Of a stretch of DNA of 64,000 nucleotides, positions 26,038 through 35,428 are shown piece by piece. Under the pieces are notes generated by a model. It ran no database searches. It was given only the letters and a program-made list of their open reading frames with translations, and was not told the origin of the DNA. The translations under genes were made by a program, and so were the position numbers. The stretch comes from Deinococcus psychrotolerans. GTDB lineage: Bacteria; Deinococcota; Deinococci; Deinococcales; Deinococcaceae. Within the stretch, counting starts at the first letter, position 1; each line of letters begins with the position of its first letter. The stretch spans positions 310,001 to 374,000 of the forward strand of contig NZ_CP034184.1 of the NCBI RefSeq assembly GCF_003860465.1. The letters run 5' to 3'.

Positions 26038-27836
26038 ATGGACATCTTCCTGACATTCGTTCTCGTTTTTCTGCTGGCCTGGCCGATGGGCCTCTATATC
26101 TCCCGCTTCATGCGCGGCGAGCGCACCTTCCTCGATTTCCTAAACCCAATAGAGGGGGCTTTTTACCGCCTGATGGGTGTGCGCCTCAACAAGCAGGGCC
26201 AGGCGCAGGGCATGGACTGGCGCGGTTACGCCCGCGCGATGCTGTTTTCCAACCTGGTGGTCGGGCTGGTGGCGTACCTGATCTACACCTTGCAGGCCGG
26301 GCTGCCGCTCAACCCTGACAAGATCGCCAACATGCCCTGGTATCTGGCGCTCAACACAGCGGCCAGCTTCATCACCAATACCAACTGGCAAAATTATTCG
26401 GGCCAGTCGCAACTGAGCTATCTCTCACAGACGGTAGGCATCACCGCCCTCCAGTTCATGACGCCCGCAGCGGGTGGGGCCGTGATGTTCGCTCTGCTGC
26501 GCGGGTTGATGGGCGGCGACAAGAACCAGCCCGGCAACCTCGGCAACTACTACGTGGACATCACCCGCATCACCACCCGGCTGCTGGTGCCGCTCTGCTT
26601 TATCTCGGCGCTGCTCCTGACTTCTCAGGGCGTGCCCAGCACCTTCAGCGGTGCGAAGACGGCCCAACTGGTGCAGTCTCAGACCATCACGGTAGACAAC
26701 AAGGCCCAGACCATCACCACCCAGACCATTCCGGTCGGCCCGGTGGCAGCGATGGTAGCTATCAAGCAGCTCGGCACCAACGGCGGCGGCTGGTACGGCC
26801 CCAACAGCACGGTGCCGCTGGAAAATCCCACCCCGCTGAGCAACCTGATCGAAACCATCTCGCTGATCCTGATTCCAGTGGCGCTGGTCTTTGCGCTCGG
26901 CACCTTCTTACGCCGCCCGCGCTTCGGCGTGATGGTTCTAGGCGTCATGAGCTTGCTCTCCGCTGTGCTGACCTTCAGCGTGATCATGGCCGAGCGTGCT
27001 CCCAACACGGCGCTCGCCGGGCTGGCCGCTTCCGGCCCCAATTTGGAAGGCAAGGAAGTGCGCCTAGGCGCAGACGCCACCGCGCTGTGGTCGTCGCTGA
27101 CCACCAGCACCTCCAACGGCTCGGTCAACGGGATGCACGACAGCTTCACCCCACTGGGCGGCATCGTTCCCCAGATCAACATGTTCCTGAACGACATCTA
27201 CGGCGGCATCGGTGTGGGCTTCCTCAATATGTTCGTGTTCGTGGTGCTGACCGTCTTTATCGCCGGACTGATGGTGGGGCGTACCCCCGAGCTGTTCGGG
27301 CGCAAGATCGAGGTGCGCGAGATGAAAATCGCCGCACTGGTGATCTTGCTCCAGCCGCTGCTGATCTTGGGCCTGACCGCTATCAGCCTGAGCGTGCCAA
27401 GTATCACTGCTAACCTCAACCCCGGCTTTCACGGTTTATCTGAAGTCCTCTACGCCTTTAACTCGATGTACGCCAACAACGGCTCGGCCTTCGCCGGACT
27501 GGGCACTGGAAACAGCGTCTGGTACAACGTTTCGGGAGCCTGCGAGCTGATTCTGGCCCGCTTCCTTCCGATCTTTGGGCCGCTGGCGATTGCCGGACTG
27601 CTCAGCGTCAAGAAGGTCGCTCCCGAAACCAGCGGCACGCTGCGGGTCGACACCCCGATCTTTGCCACCACCCTGCTGACCGTGATGCTGCTGCTGCAAC
27701 TGCTCAACTTTGGCCCGGCTCTGGTGCTGGGCGGCGTCAGCGAGCAGCTGGTGGGGCAGGCAGCTGCTCGTAAACCGACGGCCAGCTCTCCCGTTCTACC
27801 GAACGATTTACAAGCTCAGCTTTCTAGAGGAACGAA

Positions 27837-27840
<4 letters not shown>
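26038..27840 (+). CDS. kdpA: Potassium-transporting ATPase subunit A
   Basis: This 600-residue channel subunit has its start chosen at [20 protein letters not shown] after AAGGA. Pore-type segments are seen as [35 protein letters not shown], and [20 protein letters not shown], consistent with the four selectivity-filter regions of KdpA. It binds and admits K+ through the inner membrane in the Kdp complex. The stop overlaps the kdpB start (ATGA). Confidence 0.96.
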
Positions 27841-29900
<2,060 letters not shown>

Positions 29901-29917
29901 ACAAAGGACTATTGCTG

Positions 29918-30553
29918 ATGACCACTCCCCCCATCCCCGAACCCGACCAGCTCGCCCCAGACCTCGACTCGCGCGGCGGCAACCCGCTCACCTGGATCAG
30001 CTTCGCCATCCTGACCTTTCTGCTGGCTGGGCTGCTCTACCCGGCAGTGACTACCCTGATCGCCGGGGCCATCTTTCCCGCGCAGGCCAACGGCAGCCTG
30101 ATCACCGTGAACGGCAAGGTGGTCGGCAGCGCCCTAGTTGGGCAGACCTTCAGCGGCGATCAGTACTTCATTGGGCGGCCCAGTGCGGCAGGCAACGGCT
30201 ACGACCCCACCAGCGCCAGCGGCAGTAACTTGGCCAGCAGCAACCCGGCGCTCCGGACGCGGGTACAGGCCGACTCGGCGGCAATTGCCAAACGTGAGGG
30301 CGTGAGCGCTGCCCAAATCCCCGCTGATCTGGTCACGGCCTCGGGCAGCGGCCTGGACCCACACATCAGCCCCGCCGGAGCTGCGATTCAGGTGGCTCGG
30401 GTGGCGCGGGTCCGTAACTTGGGTGAAGAAAAAGTGCGCGAACTGGTCAGTGCCGCCACCGAGAAGGGCGTGCTGGGGCTGGGCGAATCCGGCGTCAACG
30501 TGCTGAAACTCAATCTGGCGCTGGATGCGGCGGCCCCCACAGCCGGGCGGTAA
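29918..30553 (+). CDS. kdpC: Potassium-transporting ATPase subunit C
   Basis: This 211-residue protein starts at ATG 29918 with AAAGGA nine bases upstream. It has one N-terminal membrane helix (WISFAILTFLLAGLLYPAVT), then the family core LVGQTFSGDQYFIGRPSA, PALRTRVQADSAAIAKREG, PADLVTASGSGLDPHISPAG and VARVRNLGEEKVRELV. It is a complete KdpC. It assists assembly and substrate affinity of the complex. Confidence 0.95.
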   Translation: MTTPPIPEPDQLAPDLDSRGGNPLTWISFAILTFLLAGLLYPAVTTLIAGAIFPAQANGSLITVNGKVVGSALVGQTFSGDQYFIGRPSAAGNGYDPTSASGSNLASSNPALRTRVQADSAAIAKREGVSAAQIPADLVTASGSGLDPHISPAGAAIQVARVARVRNLGEEKVRELVSAATEKGVLGLGESGVNVLKLNLALDAAAPTAGR

Positions 30554-31682
30554 GGCGGTGCCGGATGCCGAGTCTCCTTCTGAGCGCTCCCCACAGCCGC
30601 TGACCCTTCCCGGTCAGTCGGGCGGGTCAGCCGCTCCTGTGCGCGGCGTCCACAAGGTCTTTATCGGCATGGCGGCGGGCGTCGGTAAGACTTACCGCGC
30701 CCTCAGCGAACTGCGCGAGCGGCTGGGCAGGGGCGAGGACGCCCTGATCGGTATCGTGGAAACCCACGGACGCCCCGAGACTATCCGCGCTGCCGAGGGG
30801 CTGCCGCTGTTTCCCCGCCGGGTGATCCTTCACGGCGGCACCGAACTGAGCGAGCTGGACGTGCCGGGTCTGCTGGCCCGCCGCCCCGAAGTGGTGCTGG
30901 TCGACGAGCTGGCCCACACCAACGCCCCCGGCAGCGAGCGCCAGAAACGCTGGCAAGACGTCGAAGTGCTGCTGGCGGCGGGCATCACCGTGCTGTCTAC
31001 CGTCAACGTGCAGCATCTGGAATCGCTCAACGATACCGTGGCCCGGCTGACCGGCGTGCGGGTACGCGAGCGGATTCCCGACGCCGTGCTGAGTGAAGCC
31101 ACCGAACTGGTGCTGGTCGATTTGACGCCGCACGATCTCCGCGCCCGGATGAAGGCTGGTCACGTCTACGGCCCCGAAAAAGTGGATCAAGCGCTGGGCA
31201 ATTTCTTTACCTCACCCAACTTGATGGCGCTGCGCGAAATCGCTCTGCGGCAAGTGGCGAGCGTGGTGGAGCAGGCCGCCCCTACCGGCAGCCCCGGCGT
31301 TCACGAAATCGTCGTCGTCGCCATTGCCGCCGAGGAAAGTGCTGGGCGCTTGATTCGCCGGGGCGGTCAACTGGCCGCCCGGCTGCACGGTGCGCTGCAT
31401 GTGGTCACCATTCGCGGCCCGCGCATCACGGCTGAGCAGTCGCGTCTGCTCGACATCTACCGCGCCCTGACGGGAGCGCTGGGCGGCCAATTTGAAGTGC
31501 TGGGCGGCGAGAGCGGGGTGGCTGCCGCGTTGATCGACTATGTCGGGCGCTCGCGGGCCACCCAAGTCTTCATGGGCGAAACCAGCCGCTCACGCTGGGC
31601 CGAACTCTGGCGCGGCGATTTGATCAAACAAGTTCTGCGCGGCACGCGGGGTGTGGATGTGCATGTGATCAGCCGGGATTAA
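30525..31682 (+). CDS. kdpD: Short KdpD: N-terminal ATPase and USP domains only
   Basis: This protein has 385 residues. It contains the KdpD N-terminal domain with Walker A GMAAGVGKTYRALSE and Walker B VVLVDELAHTNAPGSERQKR, and the universal-stress-like domain EIVVVAIAAEESAGRLIRRG to TQVFMGETSRSRW. The four membrane helices and the kinase core of full KdpD are missing. Short KdpDs of this type occur in Deinococcus and cyanobacteria. The start is uncertain: ATG 30525 overlaps kdpC by 29 bp, while GTG 30558 follows TAAGGC just after the kdpC stop. Confidence 0.9.
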   Translation: MRRPPQPGGKAVPDAESPSERSPQPLTLPGQSGGSAAPVRGVHKVFIGMAAGVGKTYRALSELRERLGRGEDALIGIVETHGRPETIRAAEGLPLFPRRVILHGGTELSELDVPGLLARRPEVVLVDELAHTNAPGSERQKRWQDVEVLLAAGITVLSTVNVQHLESLNDTVARLTGVRVRERIPDAVLSEATELVLVDLTPHDLRARMKAGHVYGPEKVDQALGNFFTSPNLMALREIALRQVASVVEQAAPTGSPGVHEIVVVAIAAEESAGRLIRRGGQLAARLHGALHVVTIRGPRITAEQSRLLDIYRALTGALGGQFEVLGGESGVAAALIDYVGRSRATQVFMGETSRSRWAELWRGDLIKQVLRGTRGVDVHVISRD

Positions 31683-31689
31683 GGACAGA

Positions 31690-31785
31690 GTGGTGGACGC
31701 GGTGCTGACCCTCGAAGAAATTGGGGACTACCTCAACCACCTCGCTCAGCCCCGTGAGAACAAGCCCAGCGAAAGGAAGACGTGA
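31690..31785 (+). CDS. 31-residue peptide coupled to kdpD and the next gene
   Basis: The frame starts with GTG eight bases after the kdpD stop (AAGGACAGA lies just before), and reads VLTLEEIGDYLNHLAQPREN with a basic tail KPSERKT. Its TGA overlaps the GTG of the following gene (GTGA). The amphipathic helix LEEIGDYLNHL is plausible as a real peptide. A pure translational coupler is the alternative. Confidence 0.45.
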   Translation: MVDAVLTLEEIGDYLNHLAQPRENKPSERKT

Positions 31786-31979
31786 GCACAAACAGGACTG
31801 TGCCGGTGGTAATCGTGAATTATGACGCGGACTTTCCCTGGCGAGTCTTCGCGCTGCGTGCGCTGCTGTTGCTGCTGGACTTTGTCTTTCGCAGGACGCG
31901 GTGGGCTGCATATGCCTTTTTGATTCTGGGGATGGCGTGCATGGGTGTCGCAGCGCTGCTGTGGGCTGTACAGGCATGA
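31782..31979 (+). CDS. Small membrane protein, 65 residues
   Basis: A GTG start has AGGAAGA just upstream. The sequence is VPVVIVNYDADFPWRVFALR, ALLLLLDFVFRRTRWAAYAF and LILGMACMGVAALLWAVQA. That gives two hydrophobic segments separated by a positively charged RRTR turn, which predicts a helical hairpin in the membrane. Part of the coupled chain after kdpD. Family not recognised. Confidence 0.65.
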   Translation: MSTNRTVPVVIVNYDADFPWRVFALRALLLLLDFVFRRTRWAAYAFLILGMACMGVAALLWAVQA

Positions 31980-31995
31980 TCGGCGAAGGAGAGAA

Positions 31996-32220
31996 GTGAA
32001 CACGCTGCTTTCGTCATGTGTGAGCCGGGCGCTGACCGTACTGGGGATAGGGGTGTACGTGGCCGTCGCCGTGACTGAATGGCAACTGGGCAGTGCCTAC
32101 CATACCGGTCTGGCCCTGACGCTCGCAGGTCTGTTGTTCTTCACCGGGCGGGCGCGTTTGGGTGGGCTTGGCGCTGATGCTTGGCGCAGTGCTGCTCTAG
32201 CGTTTGCCGTGAATCGCTAG
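31996..32220 (+). CDS. Small membrane protein, 74 residues
   Basis: A GTG at 31996 follows AAGGAGAGAA, a strong ribosome site, 16 bp after the previous stop. Two membrane segments are seen: ALTVLGIGVYVAVAVTEW and GLALTLAGLLFFTGRARLGG, with Gly-rich ends. Unknown function. Same strand and close spacing as the other small genes of this island. Confidence 0.6.
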   Translation: MNTLLSSCVSRALTVLGIGVYVAVAVTEWQLGSAYHTGLALTLAGLLFFTGRARLGGLGADAWRSAALAFAVNR

Positions 32221-32245
32221 GCCTGACGCTACTGGGCAAGCAGAA

Positions 32246-32497
32246 GTGAAGCCGTCTTTTACATGGCTGCTGCTGGCACTGCTCTTCGTCTTGGGGCTCA
32301 GTGGAATCGACCTTAGACGGAGACAGCAGCACGGCAACACAAGCACCGCGCCTCCTTGTGTTGTCGTGCTTGTGTTGGACGATTTTCCAGACAATGAGGC
32401 GGCGAAGCTGAGCGCTCAACTTCTTAATCGTCTGATCAGCATCGGTGAGATCGCTCGGATAGCCAGGGCGATTCATCTCGACAGCTTAATTCCCTGA
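32246..32497 (+). CDS. Small exported or membrane-anchored protein, 83 residues
   Basis: A GTG start gives KPSFTWLLLALLFVLGLSGI as a single N-terminal helix, then a polar RRRQQHGNTSTAPP and a helical soluble part (DNEAAKLSAQLLNRLISIGE). The N-terminal helix can act as signal anchor. No family recognised. It lies 25 bp after the previous small gene. Confidence 0.5.
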   Translation: MKPSFTWLLLALLFVLGLSGIDLRRRQQHGNTSTAPPCVVVLVLDDFPDNEAAKLSAQLLNRLISIGEIARIARAIHLDSLIP

Positions 32498-32512
32498 GCC
32501 TCAGACAGCCTC

Positions 32513-32659
32513 TTACTTCCCAAAGACGATAGCGAGCGTGACGAACGAGAACAGCAGCGACCAGAGGATCAGGACCGACCGGGTCACTCCCATACGGATC
32601 AGCAGATAGGTTTCTACAATCAGTTGCCAGAAAGCAGGCGGTTTGGGAGTGGAACGCAT
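32513..32659 (-). CDS. Possible 48-residue membrane protein on the minus strand
   Basis: From an ATG at 32659 the frame reads MRSTPKPPAFWQLIVETYLL and MGVTRSVLILWSLLFSFVTL, AIVFGK. One or two hydrophobic segments. A good ribosome site is missing, so support is weak. It is convergent with the 83-residue gene. The rest of 32498-32851 (354 bp) has no recognised gene, but must hold the promoter of the TrkH-type gene. Confidence 0.35.
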   Translation of the reverse strand: MRSTPKPPAFWQLIVETYLLIRMGVTRSVLILWSLLFSFVTLAIVFGK

Positions 32660-32851
32660 GCTCCAGATCATGATCCGAAGACGTGTGGGCCACACCTGGT
32701 CAGGTGGCTACCTGAGCTGGTCAGAAGGCTAGTAGCCGACTCCGGTGGGCCTCCTCCAGAATGACGCGCATGGGTCAAGCTTGACTTCCCTGCATTTCAC
32801 TCGGCTCACCTGGCTTTCCTGGTCCGGCCTTCCTCAGCAGGTTTACAGGTG

Positions 32852-34195
32852 ATGACGCGCCGTCTGCGCCTGACAACCCGCTATCCCGCCCAACTGCTGA
32901 TCGTCGGAGTGATCCTTTTACTGATCGTCGGCACACTGGGGCTTCTTTCCCCCGCCGCGCACCGCGGGCCGCTCAGCTGGGTAGACGCGCTGCTGCTGGC
33001 CACCAGCGCTGTGGCCACCACCGGCCTGAGCAGCGTCAACGTGGCCGAAGTGCTCACGCCCGCTGGGCAACTCTGGCTGACCCTGCTGATCGAGCTGGGC
33101 GCATTGGCCCTGCTGGTACTGGGCTTCGGCTTCGTGGGACTGGGTCGGCAGGGCCTGGTGGGGCGGCTGGGCATTTCGGCAGACCTGGGGATGGGCGCGG
33201 GGCAAGACTTCCGGGGCCTGATCCGGCGTGTGGTGCTGCTCACACTCGGTATTCAATTTGCGGGCGTGGTGCTGCTGCTGCCCAATATGGTGCAGCTCGA
33301 AGGCTTGGTACGCGGCCTGCGGTACGCCCTGATGCACGCAGTGATGGCCTTTGGCAATGCCGGTTTCGGAATGTGGCCAGACGGTGCGGCCCGCCTCAAT
33401 GCCTTCTCGCTGTTCATTATTATGGCGCTGGTTGTCCTAGGCGGCACCGGCTTCGTGGCTCTTGACGAGATCGAGCGGCATCTGCGGGGCCGCTTTGAGC
33501 GCCGCCTGCGACCCCCTCCCCTCTCGATCCAGACTCGCGTGGCTCTGAAGATGACGGCGGCACTCCTGGTGGGCGGCGCGGTGCTATTCGTTGTGCTGGA
33601 ATGGCAGAGGCCAGGCACGCTCGGTCTGCTCCCCATTCCCGACAAACTGCTTCAAGCCACTTTTCAGAGCACGGTGAGTCGTTCGGCGGGATTTGCCACG
33701 CTGGATTACGGCAAATTCTCCGAGCCGACGCTGCTGCTGATCATGGCGCTGATGTTTGTGGGCGGCAGCCCTGGCTCCACGGCGGGCGGCATCAAGACCA
33801 CCACGGCTGCCGTGCTGCTGGCGGCCACGCGTGCAGTGCTGCGCCAAGAGCGCGATCCCCATCTGGCAGGCCGCCGCATTCCCCCGGCCACCCTGATGCG
33901 GGCGCTGACCGTGGTGACGCTGGCCCTGCTGGCGGTGGTTACCGGCACCCTGGCGCTGATGTTCACCGATTCGGCACAACCTTCTCTGGCCTTGGCCTTC
34001 GAGGCGCTCAGCGCCTTCACCACGTCCGGTCTCAGCGTCAATCTGACACCGCACCTCTCGCCGGTCGGGAAGCTGGTGCTGGTCGTGCTGATGTTCCTGG
34101 GCCGAGTGGGTTTTCTATCACTGCTGCTGGCCTTTCGCCCGGCCAGGTCGCTTGCAGTACAGTTGCCGGAAACGCACGAACTGACGGTGGGCTGA
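32852..34195 (+). CDS. TrkH/KtrB-type potassium uptake channel subunit
   Basis: This 447-residue protein has four pore repeats whose filter glycines are visible: TSAVATTGLSSVNV, MAFGNAGFGMWPDG, TVSRSAGFATLDYG and SAFTTSGLSVNLTP. A conserved FVGGSPGSTAGGIKTTT loop lies between M2 segments of the third repeat. It admits K+ (or Na+) through the inner membrane and normally needs a TrkA/KtrA gating ring, for which no gene is seen nearby. The GTG at 32849 is an alternative start. Confidence 0.92.
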   Translation: MTRRLRLTTRYPAQLLIVGVILLLIVGTLGLLSPAAHRGPLSWVDALLLATSAVATTGLSSVNVAEVLTPAGQLWLTLLIELGALALLVLGFGFVGLGRQGLVGRLGISADLGMGAGQDFRGLIRRVVLLTLGIQFAGVVLLLPNMVQLEGLVRGLRYALMHAVMAFGNAGFGMWPDGAARLNAFSLFIIMALVVLGGTGFVALDEIERHLRGRFERRLRPPPLSIQTRVALKMTAALLVGGAVLFVVLEWQRPGTLGLLPIPDKLLQATFQSTVSRSAGFATLDYGKFSEPTLLLIMALMFVGGSPGSTAGGIKTTTAAVLLAATRAVLRQERDPHLAGRRIPPATLMRALTVVTLALLAVVTGTLALMFTDSAQPSLALAFEALSAFTTSGLSVNLTPHLSPVGKLVLVVLMFLGRVGFLSLLLAFRPARSLAVQLPETHELTVG

Positions 34196-34311
34196 TCGCT
34201 CGAAGCGTCACCATTTTCTGCTGAGGGTATCCTGCCCCCCTGGCCAATTGGCCGCGGTGACCGACCAAAAGACCAGTACACCCGGCGGTCACAGCGGCCC
34301 AGAGTATCTAT

Positions 34312-34530
34312 ATGGCTCTGCTTCCCTCGCTGATAATCCTCGTCGTGATGACGCTCGCAGCCCTGGTCTGCTCGGTTCGCGATGATGGTGCCTGGCTCTT
34401 CGCTCTATTCATCCTGGTCGCCCTGCTGGTTGCCGCGACATTGCGCAAGGCCCTTGCCTTCCGAGCGACCATCTGGCAGGTGCGATCACCTCGGATCCTT
34501 GTCCTGCATATTCAAAAACATGGCAGGTGA
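34312..34530 (+). CDS. Small membrane protein, 72 residues
   Basis: MALLPSLIILVVMTLAALVC is the first hydrophobic segment; a second follows as WLFALFILVALLVAATLRKA, with a charged turn SVRDDGA between them. The C-terminus is basic (HIQKHGR). It lies 116 bp after the channel gene and seven bases before the next tiny gene, on the same strand. Family unknown. A GGCCAATTGGCC palindrome sits at 34242-34253 upstream. Confidence 0.6.
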   Translation: MALLPSLIILVVMTLAALVCSVRDDGAWLFALFILVALLVAATLRKALAFRATIWQVRSPRILVLHIQKHGR

Positions 34531-34536
34531 GGTGAG

Positions 34537-34713
34537 TTGACTGCGACTCAGCAATGGGGTTACCTGGCGCTTGGTACGGGCACGGGACTGCTGTTCAAAG
34601 CCGTCGGCGCATTTATCTGGCCGACGCAGAGTAGTCCCTGGTTTCTTCTCGCTGCGTCCCTGGTCTGCCTCTCCACCGGCTTGTACCTGTTTCGCTGCAA
34701 TAGATCGGCGTGA
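34537..34713 (+). CDS. 58-residue two-helix membrane protein
   Basis: A TTG start has GAGGTGAG just upstream. It reads LTATQQWGYLALGTGTGLLF, KAVGAFIWPTQSSPWFLLAA and SLVCLSTGLYLFRCNRSA, two membrane segments joined by a proline turn. It is too short for usual gene finders. The preceding small gene ends only seven bases before it, so coupling is likely. Confidence 0.5.
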   Translation: MTATQQWGYLALGTGTGLLFKAVGAFIWPTQSSPWFLLAASLVCLSTGLYLFRCNRSA

Positions 34714-34810
34714 GGATGGCTGGGCGTGGCCACTCTCCGAAGACGAGGTGCTCTCGCGACTGCTGGCACTGAATCTGGAGCGGGCTGCACGCCACTCAGT
34801 CGCCAGCTAA
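34691..34810 (+). pseudogene. C-terminal relic of an MmeI-like DNA methyltransferase
   Basis: In a different frame, the end of the 58-residue gene and the next 100 bases read REDGWAWPLSEDEVLSRLLA and LNLERAARHSVAS, ending in TAA. I recognise FAAYG-x-W-PLSxxEVLARLLALNLERA as the usual C-terminus of large MmeI-type methyltransferases in Deinococcus and other genomes. Only about 39 codons remain. The overlap with the small gene suggests that gene formed or shifted after the deletion. Confidence 0.6.
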
Positions 34811-35056
34811 ATCAAGGCGCGACATCAGGCCAGGCGGGCTGATGTCGCGGGCCGCTATCCTAGGCACATGCCCACTGCTGTCTCACTCCCGCCTGCCCGC
34901 CTCCTGCTGATTCGCCTTCAGCTTATCTGCGTGGATGGACCACCCCTCAATGGGATCAATTCTAGGATTTTGCAGGAAACGTCGTCCCTGACGCTCACGG
35001 CTTTGAGCGTACCGGGCTTTTGAGCGTCATCCACTCACCCAGTCAGGTAAGGAGCA

Positions 35057-35398
35057 ATGCTGGTTGCGAAGGCAGCCAGCCACCAGCTAAGCGCAGGTAT
35101 CTGCATTGCGAACGTCATTCCAGAACAAATCATTCAGGAAAGGTCTGATGGGTTGGTAAAGTTGGGGGACGTCTCCGAAGGCATTTTCCGTTATCACAAA
35201 CCGAAAGTGTGCCACTTTGGAGACGTCTTCTCACAGGCTTTTATCTCGACTCAGTCTAATTATGTCATTTGCCCATTCGATTTTGTAAAGCTTTCATCAG
35301 CGAAGCGTATTGCGATCACTCCACCCAGCAGTTCTGCTCTCGGCGAATCGAAGGCCTGTCGAACTGAGTGCCAGAATAATTGTACTCAGTCAAGATAA
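35057..35398 (+). CDS. Hypothetical protein in an AT-richer stretch
   Basis: This frame has 113 residues with AAGGAG three bases before the ATG. It reads KAASHQLSAGICIANVIPEQ, LVKLGDVSEGIFRYHKPKVC and YVICPFDFVKLSSAKRIAIT with scattered Cys. The coding pattern is weak and it overlaps a pair of distant inverted repeats (GACGTCTCC / GGAGACGTC). It may be a recent arrival or spurious. The 246-bp stretch before it holds no recognised gene. Confidence 0.33.
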   Translation: MLVAKAASHQLSAGICIANVIPEQIIQERSDGLVKLGDVSEGIFRYHKPKVCHFGDVFSQAFISTQSNYVICPFDFVKLSSAKRIAITPPSSSALGESKACRTECQNNCTQSR

Positions 35399-35428
35399 AA
35401 GCCTGTAAAACGAGTGCTAATCGGTCGC

